Below are positions 34,827 to 47,400 of a DNA stretch of 64,000 nucleotides, in pieces (position 1 is the stretch's first letter; every line of letters begins with the position of its first letter). The notes under the pieces are model-generated. The model searched no databases, was not told the origin of the DNA, and was given only the letters and a program-made list of their open reading frames with translations. Source of the stretch: Anas platyrhynchos (lineage: Eukaryota; Chordata; Aves; Anseriformes; Anatidae); the NCBI RefSeq assembly GCF_047663525.1, contig NC_092587.1:142843001-142907000 (forward strand), given 5' to 3'. A program made the position numbers and the translations under genes.

Positions 34827-36864
34827 CTATCAAACAAGAGACTGCGTATTATCATCTGCAATTCACGATGCTTTGCATTTATCTTTTCTACCTACTGAAG
34901 CATTAGGTCTTTCTGTTGTTTTCTGCTTCGTAATTGTACCACTGAAACGCCTTCCACAGACACAGCTGCATTGTATGCAACAGCTGGGTAAGCCAGCTGC
35001 CCTACAACAGCACGGATTCACAAAAACATTTCACAAAGATTTCAGCATGGATTCACAAAAGGGAAGTCATGCTCCATCACTTGAATAACCTTCTTTGATG
35101 AAATAACTGCCTCTGTAGTTAAGGGGAGAGCATCCACTTTGACCTCAGTGAGGCTTTTGCTGTTGTATCCTGTAAAATCCTTCTAGACGGGCTGTTGATG
35201 TACAGCTAAGTGGCCAGATCCAGAGGATGCTGGTGAGTGACACAAAGTCTAGCTGGAGGCCCGTAACTACTGCTGTACCCCAGGGGTCAACACTGAGTGG
35301 CTGGTACACCAATACCGGGACTGTGCTGTTGTCCAGCATTCTTGACACACTAAAAACAGGCTGACAGAAACCTCACAAAGCTCATCAAAGGGATGTGTAG
35401 AGTCCTGTATGGGGAGGATCTGATCAATGTGGTTAAGTATCTGAATGGAGGGTGTCAAGAGGATGGAGCCAGATCCTTCTCAGCTGTGCTGAGAGATAGG
35501 ACAAGAGGCAGCAGGCACAAACTGAAAACACGGGTGGTTCCTTCTGAGAATAAGGAAAAACTTTTACTGTGAGGGTAACTGATGAATGGAACAGGTTTCC
35601 CCAAGAGGCTGTGGAGTCTCACTCCTTGGAAGACTTCAAAACCACCTGGACACACCAAAACCACCTGAGCCTGCTCTAGGTGGCTCTGCTTGAGGAGGGG
35701 GGTTGGACCAGGTGGCCTCCAGAGGTCCCCTCCCACACCTCAACTGTTCTGTGATGCTGTGAGTGCTTTTGCCTTGCGAAAAGACTTCACTTGTTCTTTG
35801 CCCATACTTCTCAGTCTGATAGTTAAATACCCACAGCACTTGTCTTACCTCATGACACCACGCATATAGGACAATTTATACAATGAAATCTAGCAAACAG
35901 TTTACATGCCACTTTACTGTGAGGTTTTATGGATGTAGAATTAAATTGCCTCTCCAGGCAGATTGAAACAAGTCAAGCTGTTTGTGAACAGACAAGGTAA
36001 AGATTATTTCATCTGCCAGGTGGGTTTGGTGTTGTGATTTTCAATTTCCCTCCCTGATCTGTAGACTCAAGCATTTTCCAGTGGGGATAGTCCTCTATTA
36101 GAAACATCACATGCATCAGCTTCTGTACTGCATGTTTGAACCGGTCTTTTTCAGGCATCTCTAATAGATCCCTCAGAAGCACTGGTAGAGTCTACAGATA
36201 AAAACCCCTTGGCTAATGGCACCAGCATGCTTCATCTCACGAGGAAGCCACATTAGAGGACTGCACACAGCCATTTGCTTCCATTCTTGAGAGCTCTGAT
36301 TTGCTACAGGTATCAGAGCAAGTCTGAAGGGAAAGCCACAGTATTTTCTTCCAAGCCACAAACAAGGGAGGAGCTGGCAGTGCTTGCACAAGTCACTGGT
36401 AGATCAAAGAAAAGTAGAGAAAGACTGTCACCACAGCATGAAGCTTTTTAATAGTAATTGAAGGAGAACAGCCTGCATGATTGTGAAGAACCACCTTGCT
36501 GAAGTATCCATATTTCAGCTAGGATGTAAGATGTTTTCACAGCATGCAGTGAGGAAGACTTCACTTTTGGGTAATTATCTAGTAACTTGCATAAACATTA
36601 TGTAAAATTACTGGTATAGATCATACAGATACACAAAGAATGTGTTCATTCAACTACTCATGCAGTCTTTTACATTCAGTTGAGAGGATCTGGATTATCT
36701 AGTTAGTATTTAATTATATGGTCAGGATACGATTGACTTTGATAAAGTTATTAAGAAATCCAAAGCCCGATTAAATTATCCATATATTACATATACTAAT
36801 CAAGAAATAATAATCTTAACAATGAGTACTTCATGAGCTTCATTGAAGAATTACTCATACTCAC
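34827..36864 (-). other. UXS1 intron, about 2.0 kb
   Basis: A sense-strand (+) CR1 copy fills much of the lower half (34995-35765). The rest is unique AT-rich DNA. No exon is seen. Confidence 0.85.
34995..35765 (+). mobile_element. CR1 LINE copy, internally deleted
   Basis: Begins with CR1 ORF2 text around TTTCAGCATGGATTCACAAA, runs through GGCTTTTGCTGTTG-type reverse transcriptase sequence to CTGTACCCCAGGGGTCAACA, then jumps to the distal 3' UTR-like part. There AGGCAGCAGGCACAAACTG, GAACAGGTTTCCCCAAGAGG and TGGACCAGGTGGCCTCCAGA are typical, and it ends near TTCTGTGATGCTGTGA. The middle of the reverse transcriptase is missing and the reading frame is broken. It is a dead copy, antisense to UXS1. 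Confidence 0.9.
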
Positions 36865-36922
36865 CAACAAGTTTTTTAATTAACTGGGCAAACTCTAGGA
36901 TAGTGTGCTCTTCTGGGTTTCC
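36865..36922 (-). CDS. UXS1 exon: GNPEEHTILEFAQLIKNLVG
   Basis: A 58-base exon reading G-N-P-E-E-H-T-I-L-E-F-A-Q-L-I-K-K-L-V plus one base of Gly. Two of the Lys codons form an AAAAAA stretch, and the usual Asn is replaced by Lys (IKKLV, not IKNLV), as read from the sequence. Acceptor CCTTTCTAG, donor GTTG|GTGAGT. Confidence 0.96.
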
Positions 36923-38352
36923 CTAGAAAGGGAAGGAATATTCATTACAACAGCAAGTGAACACCTTAAGACACGTTAGCTTTCTGATATTACACATTTC
37001 TAAAATGGGTCGTGTTAAAATGGAAAAGCTCAACATTATACCTCATTTCTATTCTAACCTTGACCAGCTGAATATTCATTAGAAAAGCTGCCCTCCACCA
37101 CATTTGCCTTGGTAATTCAATGTGTGAATGGAGGTACCCAAAAATCAATACGTAATGAAAGGGCAAATGCACCTCTTAATCAGAGTAAAGCCACGTGCCC
37201 CAATTCTGGAGCCCAGAGAACCACATCATTGTTTCAAAGTATGGACTCAAGAACTTTGCTGAGTTGAGGACAGATAATATAATGAAGACTTCATTTAAAG
37301 AAGAATACCAAGTTCTCAGTTCACCCAAACTGGCAAAACAACTGATTTCACCGCAAACAATTGTTTCTTAATTCACTGCATCTTGCATAAAAATAATTAT
37401 ATGATCTACCTGCTTTCCTATACAATGCTGCCCTTCTTAACTCTCACATTTTTTTCAACAAACCTGCACATAAGAAACATCTCAACATTTCAGAATAAAA
37501 CGCTGAAAGCTTCCTGCAGGCATTAGCTCATCTTCATCAGACTCAACTCCTTCCATTTCTAGCATTCCTTGCTTTACCACTCCTTTATTACATATTGTTT
37601 GATCAACAGCTGAACATTTAGCTACACAGATCTAAACGTTGAGTTTTCTGGAGACAAAACTTGTGATGGGGCGAAAGAATATAAAAATTTGGATAGAAAC
37701 ACAGAAATGAACCAAAAGCCACAATTAAAAATAAAAAGAAAAAAAAGAGAAAAAAAATCAAGTGAAAAACTGTCCTGTAGAGTTGAGTACTTGATTTGGC
37801 AAAAATTGATAAATGTAGAAGTGATCTGGCATATGCATCCTTTTTCTACTGTTATATCCACTGCTGAGGATAAGGTGATAACAATGGCACAAAGCAAACA
37901 TCCTATTTAAAAAAAATTAATTACTAAGCGACCTTAACAATATTAGAAAATTACACAATCAAATACTATCCCATTTTCCTCCAATCAAGGCTAGTATGAA
38001 GTGATTTCCATTTGTTCAGAGATAAGAGCTTCAGTGCTTTACAGTTCAATTATTTTCTTGGTTGTATTTGGCATCCTGCTCTATTTTTTTCTTTCATATT
38101 CTAATTGTGTGAATTTTCTTGCTAAACCAAAAGACAATATAGCAAATTTCTCATCTTCTTGAAACTATCACATCTCAACACCTAGGTGCTCATTCTTTGT
38201 ATTTATAAAGTGAACACAGGGTTTATTCATAATGGAAAGAGATTTTTTGCTTTGTTTATTTCTTCTAGAAATCAGCAGCAGTAACAAGGAGGAAAACAGA
38301 GGATGTTGGCTCCTGTACAGTAAACACAGAAGAGTGGAGATCTCATACTCAC
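36923..38352 (-). other. UXS1 intron, about 1.4 kb
   Basis: AT-rich DNA with no recognised element or exon. Confidence 0.83.
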
Positions 38353-38413
38353 CAAGTTGACAGGACTGCTGACATTGCTGTTCATCAAGGCCACCAACCC
38401 ATTCACAAGATCA
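38353..38413 (-). CDS. UXS1 exon: DLVNGLVALMNSNVSSPVNL
   Basis: A 61-base exon. Its first T completes the Ser codon, followed by D-L-V-N-G-L-V-A-L-M-N-S-N-V-S-S-P-V-N-L. Acceptor TTTTTATAG, donor TTG|GTGAGT. It encodes a surface helix of the C-terminal substrate-binding lobe. Confidence 0.97.
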
Positions 38414-39616
38414 CTATAAAAAGGGAAGAACAGATTGAGGCAATTTCCACTTCTCTATAAATAATATTCTTTTCTAAAAAGAGAGCTGCCTCCACAGAGC
38501 TCCAGTAAAGCAGATCAGTCAGCTGAGAAATGCTGAAATCAGATTTACAGCATATATTTCAAGGGGTGCATGTTTCCTTAGTTATTTATTCCACAGCCCC
38601 TGTTGTAAGATACACTGAATTACAGGTTATTTTCAAAGGGTGATTATGTCTCGGATATAATGGCTACAATTCCTCTGAGCACACGAAAGAAAAATCAAGA
38701 AAAACTACGTTACTCAGAAACAATTAATACCTTCTCTTTGCTTCAGTACCCAAACTTATTAGAAGCCCATTTCAAACAGAGTGAGTTGTTAGATAGCAGC
38801 ACATGACAGCACCACTACCTGCTTTGCAGTTTGTTTTTTGAATTGTCTTTGCACTTCCATAAAATTTTAAGACAATTTTATTCAAAAGAGTATTTTGGTG
38901 TTACCTTCCCCCAGAAAAATAACCCAAAGTTATTTTGGATTATCAGCTATTTATCAGCTTGTTCCTTACAGCTTATAATCATGAAAGGAGTGGACGCTTT
39001 GAACTGATACGGGTTTCTATAGCTTCTATCAACACTGTTACTACTTTCAGCAGAGGGAAAGAACAACATTTCCACCAAGTGCAGCATGATGAAAGCAACC
39101 CAGAAGCCTGGCCCTGAAATTTAGCTAGCGAGACAGAAGACTCTAAGGCCTAGATTCACTTTTCATTAGTTCAAGTACATTCTGGCCTTGCTTATGCTAC
39201 AAACGTTATCTACAGCAGTATCTCCTTAGCCCGTTCCTTCCCGCAGAAGGGAATAATAAAGCGTATGTAACACACATATAGCATGCAGAAAAACACAAGG
39301 TGGCAGTATTGCATTAAAACCCAAGGACTTGCAAACTGCTCAGACTTAAAGTAGCATCAAAAACCTACCTACGAAGTACTTGCTCTCCCTCTATGGGAAG
39401 AACACATTAATATTTTAACTCAAAGCTCTGAACCAACTGATGTGTTATTTCCTGATAGTTTAAAAAACTTCAGTGTCTCCCTTCTAAAAAGTAAAGCTTG
39501 CCTAAAACTGAAAATAATTTCTTTTGTCGATTTAAATGAAGTACAAACTATGCAGCCAAGCTCAAAGAATCATCAAGTGAAGCAAATAAATACCAGACAG
39601 CATAAACAAGGCTTAC
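38414..39616 (-). other. UXS1 intron, about 1.2 kb
   Basis: AT-rich unique DNA. No recognisable repeat or exon. Confidence 0.83.
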
Positions 39617-39660
39617 CTGACGTACTGGAAAGCCCTTGTCTGAGTTCCAGGTCCATAGAC
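39617..39660 (-). CDS. UXS1 exon: QTRAFQYV segment (44 bases)
   Basis: A very short exon reading V-Y-G-P-G-T-Q-T-R-A-F-Q-Y-V plus two bases of Ser. The Arg of QTRAF contacts the substrate in UXS enzymes. Acceptor CTGGCTTTAG, donor GTCAG|GTAAGC. The frame agrees with both neighbours. Pro-Gly-Thr fills the loop where I recall Ser-Gly-Ser in human. Confidence 0.96.
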
Positions 39661-41527
39661 CTAAAGCCAGATGAAAATTAGAGAAGTTACAGAAGTATAA
39701 AAGTCCTCTCTAGCACAACTATCTTTTCCTGACTATCCTAGTAAGAAGTCCAAAGGAAAAGCACCTGAGACACAAGCTTTGTGTTTCAGAAATGGAAAAA
39801 GATGTGTTTGCAGAGTTTTGGCAAAGCATCAATTCTTTGAAGGTCTTTTTGTTCTTGGAAGCGTCTCCAATAAATATAACCTTCTGCATCTCATTAATGC
39901 AGACTTCTGCATGTAGGAAACATTCTTAGCAGTTGAGGACAGAGTGAAGCTTTGTCCTCTGCTGGAACGCTGAAAGAGGCTGTAGCATGCACTCAACCAG
40001 AAAAGAGCACCAAATATTTAAAGCAAACCTCAGAATACTAAGATGTGGTTATGACAAGCAATTTATTTGCTCTTTAACAACGGCCAACTTCAAAGAGACC
40101 ACTAAAACATTCGTGGTCTTAAAAAAAAAAAAATAGTAAAGAAAAAAATAGCAGTAAGTGTTTCAAGGAATCAGGACACCACCAAAAAAAATATCATGCA
40201 ACTCTCTAAATATTACTATCTGGGGGAATGAGAGGTGGAATAATTTCTAGTGAATATGACTTCCCAAATCATCTGTACCAATTTTTTTTTCCACCCAAAA
40301 TCATGGTGTGTGTGTGTGTTCTCTGGTTATGTGTTAACACTTTGGAGCAAGAAGGTTGTTTAAGTTCAAAACAGACATTAAAGCATACTTAAAATGCGCA
40401 TAATAGTATCAGACTTTTTTTTTTGTTTACAGCTTAATTGTGTGCTGTACTAAACATAAATAACAAACATACTTAAATTCTGAAAGCTATGTGCAGGCAT
40501 ACATAAATGGCGAAAACACTTAATTTTAAGTGAGGACACATACATCTCACCACCAAACTGCTACAACAGAAAAGCTTTTTGGAAGGACAGAATTGAAAGC
40601 ATGTTTATTTTCTTAGGGGACAGGAAAGACAGTTCAATTGGTATACAAGCCATCATTTGTTGCTTGTTAAGCCCACTGTCTGAGGCAGATTCAAAGTCCA
40701 AAGAATTCACATTTCGGTAGGCACTGGGTAAGATCCTGAGGACTTGGGTGTTTAAGCATTTACTTAATAATCCATTGAGAGAAATATAGCAAGAGAACAC
40801 ACCAACAGCTTGGTAGCCTCTCAAAGCAAACAGGAATTACATTTTGTGTACATATAAAGCTTCCTGTTTGCCTTGTTTTGGCTCATGGGGTAAGTTTTAT
40901 ACAACTAAGTCATTTGTGCATGATTTGTGCAAAGTCACCCAATGTGGCTACCTCTCCTACATGCAGGAAATGGCTGGAAAATACGATGCAGTTTTCCCCC
41001 GTTAGTTTCTTATAATAAATCCTTCCTTCACAACAAGAAAATGCAATGATGGGCATGTCTGCATAGGCTGTAATTTCTTAAAGGCAGGTAGTTAAAAAGA
41101 CGAAGTTAAAAAGACTCTCACTTTGTGAGATCAATTTACTCCACTTGAACAACTGCTTTGAACGAAGAGATTGAGTACATGTGGTTTCTGAAAAGGTCAA
41201 TACTAGATACTCCTGTCAGCCAAATTCTGTGATAATACAAGGGTATACATATTTTTTGGTCTCAACTACTGCTCCTTGATAATAATTCATTTTACTTGAC
41301 CTGGTTAGCTAAACAACTCTCCTCTTCTCATGTACAGTCATTTTTAATGGCAGATAGTTACTCCCTATTGAACAATGATCCTAGGCAAAGTCCTCTATTT
41401 TATCCTCTGTTACCTTCTTGATAAAGTCTAGACAGTTTTGCAGTTACAACAGAAAAAAAAAAAAAGCCTCCCAAAGAACAGCACCGTCTCTGTCTGGACT
41501 TCATATTTAGTAATGGAGTAAATTTCT

Positions 41528-41557
41528 AAAAAAACAAAAAAAAACAAAAAACAAAAA
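41528..41557. repeat. A-rich (AAAAAC-like) patch
   Basis: A runs of 5 to 9 separated by single C. Low complexity. Confidence 0.8.
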
Positions 41558-41688
41558 CCCTTCCAGGTAGTGTTTTCACTCAGTTCTAGTTACAGTAGCT
41601 CAAACTTTATGCCCTAGGACGTTATCCTGGCGGCATACAGTACTGGCAAATAAGTATATGGTTACACACACATATTTTGATACAACCA

Positions 41689-41761
41689 AGTCAGGAGTTG
41701 GACTCGATGATCCTTATGGGTCCCTTCCAATTCGGGATATTTTATGAGTCTATGATTCTAA
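41689..41761 (+). mobile_element. CR1 LINE 3' tail fragment
   Basis: Reads GTCAGGAGTTGGACTCGATG, then ATGGGTCCCTTCCAATTCGG and a TTATGAGTCTATGATTCTA end: a sense CR1 terminus with the expected tail. Confidence 0.88.
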
Positions 41762-43502
41762 GTCCTTCAACGATCAAAAGTCTCAAAGCACAAAAGCTCC
41801 ATCTTCTTGTCTGCTTCCATTTCCTTATTGTCTTGCAACAAACAGAACCACCCTCAACCTGAAGCTTTTTGGAGATGCCTGAGTGGGTAAGAAAATTAAA
41901 CTCTCTACAGGAATTTTTTGGATGTTTTGAGAGGGAAAATAATCCCATGTGGATTTTTGTACTGTGCACTTGCTTTGGTTTAAGTTACTGTGATAGATGT
42001 GGGCAGTTTGATATGAAGTCTGATGGACTGCCTGCTGCACTGTAACGTCAGAAGGATCACATCAAGAAAGGACTGGTTCAGGGACTTGCTTTTTACATAC
42101 ATTTCTCCTATCCCACAAAGCATTACAAATCAGTCCCAAATCTAGGGCACCATCAAACAGATGGAAAGAACAAAGCAGTTTTCAGGCAACTAATTACCCT
42201 GGTGGTATGGTGGCTGGCACAACATTCATGTTTGAAAAATGTATTTCTGTCAAAGCCTTGCATTTTTCATCAATAACTAGTTGTTCCTGAGACACAAGGA
42301 ATGAAATTTTGAATGCTGCAAGCAAAAACAAAAAGGAAGCATCCCTTTAATTTCTTCTAGACAGACAGCCTTGCTAACGGATCCTCCAATCCCAAAGCTT
42401 ACTAATTAATACACACCCTCAGTCTGGGCAAATTTACTGCCTGGAAAAACATTTATTCCCAAATAAATTACAGCAGCTGTGCTAATGTACAGACAGGAAA
42501 TGGAGTCTCACTATATCATAATTCACTTCATTCTTGCCATGATCTGAGGTGTGTGTGGGGGATCAGAATTTATTGTTGCTGTACAACACTCACATATTTC
42601 AGATCATATTTTAGTGCAGTTTTGCCACAAAAAAGAGCCCATGGGGTTGCTCTCTTGACACGAGCTTTCAGTAGTATAACATGTAAAATTCCAGCCAAAC
42701 AAAAAAAAATAAATAAGAGTTGACTACTTATTTTTGATGATTATTAGCAAATAACATCTCTTTCTCTGATTGCTTAAGATCACTGTCCCAGCACATAAAC
42801 AGCAGAAATTATGTTGGCAAATGCTTATTTCCAAATAGGTAGGGCATAAATTTATGTGGCAGACTCATTTCTCCAGCACCCATACTAAACGTGATTGTGC
42901 AATTAGCCTATTCAGTGCTGAAAAGACTCCTGTCAGTACAGGCTAGGCATGCTGGCTCACAGGTTTGTCACCTACCCCAGACTGAGCCCTGGCATCCGCA
43001 GTCTCAGTCCTGGCTTATATGATGGTTTCAGGTTTTGCTCTACAAGAACCAAAGTAGCAGGAGTTGCCACAGAATTTTCATCCTTTCCCTCCTTGATTGT
43101 CTTCAACTTCCTAGAGGAAGTCCTGGTTGAACTGTGGATTTTATAGACTCCAACAGAAGGAATGCTATCTCAATCTCAAGACAGTTGTCTGGTGTGTGTG
43201 TGTGTGTATAACTTTTTAGTTATTTATCAGACATTTATCAGTTAGCAGGTATTTTCAGTGATTAATCAGAACAAGAGTTCAGAAGCCTTTGACTGGTGTC
43301 CTGGCACTTCACTCTTCTAATCTAGGCAGCATTAAGAAATGAGTATGAAATTCTGTTGTATGTCTCACACACTGCAAATGTTTCCCTGAGTTCACAGCCT
43401 ATCTCAGATTCCAAATTACTTCTCCCTATTTCAGGATGTCTCCTCACATTTATTTTACACATATTCAATACTTTATAATAACAAACTAAACAGGATTAAG
43501 AC

Positions 43503-43610
43503 AAAGAATCATTTAGGTGGGAAAAATGTTCTAAAATCATCAAGTCCAACTGTTAACCTAGCACTGTTAAGTCTACCACCGAACCATGTCCTGACAGAGG
43601 TCAGGCACTG
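43503..43610 (-). mobile_element. CR1 LINE 3' fragment
   Basis: The + strand reads AAGAATCATTTAGGTGGGAA, ATCATCAAGTCCAACTGTTA, ACCTAGCACTG and CCGAACCATGTCCTGA. This is the reverse complement of a CR1 3' end. Confidence 0.85.
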
Positions 43611-44293
43611 TCCATATTGCTAAACTACCAGCAGCATCTTTGGCAGAGTTCTGGCCCACGCCAGCTCTTACTCTCCCAAACAACGCTGTGACATAGTTTA
43701 AATATTATCAAGAGCCAAGAACCATTCATTGTAAACAGTCTGAATGTGGCAACTTGTTTTGAAGGCATGAAAATTCAGCTCTATAGATGCAGGCCATCTA
43801 TACCACACCAGTTGTCAATGGTAACAAAACCCAGTTCTGGCCTGCTTTCGTGATGATGTAGCTTGAAGGCCTTCAATGTTATGTTACTCATAGAAAATTT
43901 AGGCTGATATCCGAGCTTCCAAAAAGACATTTTGATGCCTAACTTCCAGAAATGGTTCGGATAGAGTTCTTCAAAAGGAAAAAATATAAAACCATGACTC
44001 TAAACCTGACCACATGGAAGAGTTGTGACAGACAAGAGATTCAAGTTCAGGATGACTAAAATACTTTCTCAGATTGCATCTGGTAGCCTTGTTTCTTCCT
44101 GGGAAAGCAATATCAATACAGAGCACACCCTTGCATGTCCAATTCTATATGCTTGAGCTTGATATATTGAAAATTTGTATATTTGGGGGTGGGGTAACCT
44201 CCATGTTTCCTAAAATCCAGACTCCCTCACAGCATACCAGCTTACGATACACAGACACAGGACTCTTCACATCACTGACAGGTCATTACTTAC

Positions 44294-44413
44294 TGTTAGT
44301 GCTTCTCCCTGGAGGGCCTGTAGGATAAAATTACTGACGACTCTACCATCATTCATATGCATTCGAGGGCCAAAGGTATTGAATATTCTGGCAACCCTGA
44401 CTTCAACTCCTTC
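44294..44413 (-). CDS. UXS1 exon: [18 protein letters not shown] segment
   Basis: An exact 40-codon exon: [18 protein letters not shown], then [11 protein letters not shown], ending QGEALT. The NTFGPRM and DGRVVSNF blocks contribute to the substrate pocket. The residue before LT is Ala, where I recall Pro in human and other UXS proteins. Acceptor TTGCCCACAG, donor ACA|GTAAGT, phase 0. Confidence 0.97.
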
Positions 44414-47400
44414 CTGTGGGCAAAGAAAAAAGAAAATTTAACTACCTTTGTAAGAGTCTCTTTCTTCCTAAAAGTGCAAATTTACTCTCCCCTATCCAAA
44501 AGATTTCCTAGAACCTTCCTACAGTTTTAAAACCCATTGTTTTCTCATAATGAAAGACTTCTAACATCTCATCAAGGCTACTGGAAACTGCAGTGCATAC
44601 AACAAGACAATTTATGCTAGTTCTCGGTATTTGTAATGCAAATTTTAAATCAGTGTTAGAACAGCTGATGATTTCAGCACAGGCATTTTCTTCTAACAAG
44701 AACTTTATGATTTTCATTAGTACCCGTCCAACAAATTGTTCCACCTGGGGCTTATGTAGTCTTTTTTTTTCCCTCAGGTAAGTGAAATCTCACAATCATC
44801 AGATTATAATACCAGGGTAGCATTTCCAAAGATTAGAAAAATTGTGTGCTTCAGGTTAAGTATCCTTACCAATACTATACAGTGGCTTTGTAATCACAAC
44901 CATAATGTTGCTTAACTCCCTGCTACTTATTAAGCTGTGTAAATACATGCATTATAATCCAGGTCTCTTCGATACCTTAGTTGTGTTTTTTTTTTTTCCT
45001 CCTCCAAAACACATTTCTATCATTCCTAGAACACCTTTCTGGAGGATATTGGAGGATATTTCGCAAAGCTTCAAAGCAAAATGCAATAAACATGAAATTG
45101 GAAACCGTCTGGACAAAGTGTTTTAACAACGGGAGACTGCAGGTGAGAAGTAATCTCTCTCCAAGTATTTTCTGTTTATTGACACTTACTCACTTGGACA
45201 AGACACAGTTCATGATAAAGCCTACAGGAAGGATGCTTGGCCTTTGTGAGCTAAAGCAAACTTTCTGCTGCTGATTCAACCAAACCAGTTGCACTCAAAA
45301 GCACAAACTTCTGAGTTACAAACACTCAGTTTTTCCTTCGGATGATACACACATTTTGTATTATCTTTCGGAGTTCCAAGTGATTCATAACCAAATTAAT
45401 ACTCAAAACAATTCTGTGAAAGCAGTAGCATTAACATTTTACAAATAGGAGAATCAGAGGGGCAAAGGCACGTTCAATGCTTTAGATATTAGTTGGTGTT
45501 GACAAATGGGAAACGCCAAGTAGTAAAGGTAAAGCCCAGCATCCCTGGTATGGAGAACGCCAAGCAACATCAAGCTCTGCTTACCTGCAAGTAAGGTTTC
45601 ATGAGCAAATGTTATTTATATTTGCAGGCATATTGTAATCTAACACTAACCAAGCAGATAACTTGTGCCATATGAAAGGCTGCAGTCTTGGGTCTTGTTA
45701 TGTGTCAAGCTTGCATCCACAACATAGCCAAAAATAGCCTCACGACACCCACTTCACCCTGCTGAGATACCCTGGGAAGAGCAGAGTCCCTTTCCACACA
45801 AAGTGTATCTGCTGGGAACATGTTCTTCATTTGCAATTAACAAATAAAAAAAACATGTCAAAAATATACCTTCAGCAGCATGTTACAAAGCCATTGCCTC
45901 CACTGTATCTAAAAATATACTCTGATGGAGTTTCTTGTTCTTCTAATTTCCCCAGCACTCAGTATTAAAAGGAGACCGACTCCTCCAGGGAGGGATTGTA
46001 TTTCACGTAGGTTTTCCAGATATTGCCATTACTACCAAGTACTGAAAATGAGACACTTGGAAGCTAGTACTCAAGATAAAAATAACTCATTAAACAATGC
46101 TGCCCAAAAAGCCTCTCTTGTACAGCACAAGCTACAGAAGCAGCCTTGTTTTCCAGTATTGGCTGGTAGCTAGTGAGGGATCTAGAAAATGAAAACAACA
46201 CATGCCGTATAGGCACTTACTCATAGCCAAAGCAAATCCAGTACTTCCTCTCCCTTCTATTTATTTTTTTCTCCACAAAAAACTGTAATGTCTTTTAAAG
46301 TGAGTAACTTTTTATTTATAGTGTCATCTCATAAAGCTTTTCTCAGCAGCATACGGCTCTGAAAATCTCTTTTCTATGTGGCAGAACATTCATTTGTGCC
46401 TGTAAAACTGATCCATCTTCTCAAAAGAAACTCTTCCACAAATAGATTTTGGAGTCAATACCTTAATAATTGTCCTAATTTTTCTTTTCTCCTTTGACAT
46501 GATCCTTTATTCATGTTGAGTACTTTTTAACCCCTTTTTGTACTAATTGCCTACAAATACTCGTGGTACTCTTACCTATGTGCTGTTACTTCGAATAGCA
46601 ACAACATAGTAATTTCAACTGACTACCTCCCACAGTATTCCCACCACTGAAGTCAATCACTTCCCTGGAGTTCTGGCAGTAAGTCAGGTATAATTTTTTA
46701 TTACAGCCTAGAGAAAGGAGAAAACTTCTTTGTCCCGTGTTTATACTGCTCAACAAAAGAGAGCTTGAGACTAATCCCTGACACCGAAATCAAATGTGGT
46801 CAATTGGCTTCTGTCCTCAGTGCTTAAGACCATGTCTTCTGCCAGCAGATTATTCAGAGAGCAAGTTCCCTGAGCAATCTGAAAAGAGCCTGGGAGCAAA
46901 CTTATCAAATGTAGCATTGGGGACTATCAAGACGCTTCAGTTCACTGTATTATTTACCATCACAGACGCAATCACAGAGACCACACCTCTAACAAAGGCA
47001 AGAGAAGACAGAAAAAATGCAGTAAAGAGTGTTTTGGCTGACGGAAATTTCTCCACTGAATTGATGTAAAAGCAGTGGAATACAGAAAACCATGTGGGTA
47101 CAAGCTAATCATACTGAAGGACCCACCCTGAACCAAACCTCAGACTGTTTTACAGCTGTCAGTCAAAAAGCAGCATTAGTTATGCAGTTCCCCCCAGACA
47201 CGAACAAACTTTTCCATAGTCTTCAGCATGAGTCTTTGCCAGTTAGTTCTGGAGAACATTGCCCCAGAAAGTTTCAAGGTATCAAGGATGCTACGATAAC
47301 AATTTAAAGAGGCCTATTTTAGTTTTACAAGCCTTTTAAGAAAAGTTATCTCCCTGCGTTGACTGTCTCAGAAAACAGATCAATACAGAATGTAACTGAA

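Larger units (their letters stand above)
39661..44293 (-). other. UXS1 intron, about 4.6 kb
   Basis: Contains a CR1 tail at 41689-41761, a CR1 fragment at 43503-43610, an A-rich AAAAAC patch at 41528-41557, and two short GT runs (40306-40319, 43192-43207). No exon is seen. Confidence 0.83.

Noticed and set aside
34603..34833. 76-codon - strand frame over the UXS1 DDPQKRKPD exon
   Set aside because: It is an exon with intronic extensions on both sides. The splice sites at 34826 and 34723 restore the family sequence.
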